DNA of 57,767 nt from an uncultured Pelagibacteraceae bacterium (GTDB lineage: Bacteria > Pseudomonadota > Alphaproteobacteria > Pelagibacterales > Pelagibacteraceae): NCBI GenBank assembly GCA_902529785.1, contig CABZXV010000003.1, forward strand, positions 1-57,767, read 5' to 3'. The position numbers and the translations under genes were made by a program. The notes under the pieces were generated by a model that had not been told where the DNA came from, did not search any database, and saw only the letters and a program-made list of their open reading frames with translations. Numbering within the stretch: position 1 is the stretch's first letter; every line of letters starts with the position of its first letter. This document shows, one piece after another, positions 56,955 through 57,767 of this stretch.

Positions 56955-57767
56955 TTATTTTAAAAACGTATCCATTGAGTCATCCATCGCAGATGCCCAA
57001 GGAGTATGGTGAATAGGGGCAATGGATCCAGTTACAGGTGATGAAAAAGATTTATTTCTGTAAGTAGAAATATCATCCATTTTATGATGTTCCCAATCCT
57101 TGAAATGTTTTCTTATTAATTCAAAATCAATTTTTGGATAATCTGACATTTCGTGAAGTTCTTTAGTATATTCAGTTTGAAAATCTATCATTTGATCTGG
57201 GTTTTCTAATTTTTCTTCCATAGAAACCCATTTAGAAATATCTTTTTCTATTTCACTATCATTTGGAATTTTTATTTTATTCATTATCACATCTCTCGCA
57301 AACCATGCTTGGCAATCAAACATATTAAAAGTATGAAATTGATCCTGCATACCTAGGTACATTAGCTTATGATTATCTTGCCACACAACTCCTTTGTATA
57401 ATTTTGGTGGATATAATCTATTATGAGTTTTTAAACTCAGTTTTTCATTTAAAAAAGGAAAATGATGCAGGTATCCTGTGCATAATATAATTACGTCCGC
57501 TTCTTGTTCTGTACCATCTTTGAAAATTGCTTTGCTACCCTCTAATCTGTCTAAATAATAAACTTCCTTCATACCCGAAGGCCATTTAAAACCCATAGGG
57601 TTGTGTCTATAACCAATAGTTACACTTTTAGCTCCATATTTATTACATTGTAGTGCAACATCTTCAGCTGAATAACTACTTCCAAGAACTATAACATTTT
57701 TATCTCTAAATTCTTCAGCATCTCTAAAATCATGAGAATGCATTATTCTTCCTGGAAAAGAACTCAT
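56955..57767 (-). CDS. tmm: Flavin-containing monooxygenase, trimethylamine monooxygenase (Tmm)-like, partial at right edge
   Basis: PGRIMHSHDFRDAEEF, VIVLGSSYSAEDVALQCNKYGAKSV, CTGYLHHFPFL FMO motifs; open to window end. Confidence 0.85.
   Translation of the reverse strand: MSSFPGRIMHSHDFRDAEEFRDKNVIVLGSSYSAEDVALQCNKYGAKSVTIGYRHNPMGFKWPSGMKEVYYLDRLEGSKAIFKDGTEQEADVIILCTGYLHHFPFLNEKLSLKTHNRLYPPKLYKGVVWQDNHKLMYLGMQDQFHTFNMFDCQAWFARDVIMNKIKIPNDSEIEKDISKWVSMEEKLENPDQMIDFQTEYTKELHEMSDYPKIDFELIRKHFKDWEHHKMDDISTYRNKSFSSPVTGSIAPIHHTPWASAMDDSMDTFLK

Noticed and set aside
1-57767. tRNA, rRNA, CRISPR, transposon or prophage signatures
   Set aside because: None noticed on reading; no direct-repeat arrays, integrase/transposase motifs or rRNA-like stretches. 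A tRNAscan/Infernal run would be needed to exclude small RNAs and riboswitches.

Overview
AT-rich, densely packed window with the gene content and style of a SAR11/Candidatus Pelagibacter-type alphaproteobacterium (an inference from content and base composition, not verified). It is dominated by uptake and catabolism of small nitrogenous and methylated compounds. Main blocks: (1) a locus with EutA/DoeX-like and DoeA/EutD-like ectoine-catabolism enzymes joined to a PotABCD-type ABC transporter (839-7280); (2) a tight seven-gene minus-strand cluster (7282-14760) of thiolase, DmdA-like GcvT-fold protein, transthyretin/HIU-hydrolase-like protein lacking the C-terminal YRGS, ThDP enzyme, FMN 2-hydroxyacid dehydrogenase, S51 peptidase and a second GcvT-fold protein, divergent from a complete Dpp/Opp-type transporter (14873-20322); this is my best candidate for an undescribed catabolic system; (3) BioY, a FadN-like HAD-ECH fusion, ureohydrolase and ALDH; (4) housekeeping genes (aconitase, BamB-like, ZapE, YjbQ, photolyase); (5) a diaminopropionate ammonia-lyase/GlnT pair and AmtB with two tiny membrane proteins; (6) an N-methylglutamate/TMAO catabolic island: mgsABC-like, GS-III/GmaS-like, DAO-family oxidoreductase, MarR-like regulator, Tdm, TmoX/W/V-like transporter and Tmm. 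I saw no rRNA, tRNA, CRISPR, prophage or transposase. All family calls are from reading protein motifs; no database search was run.
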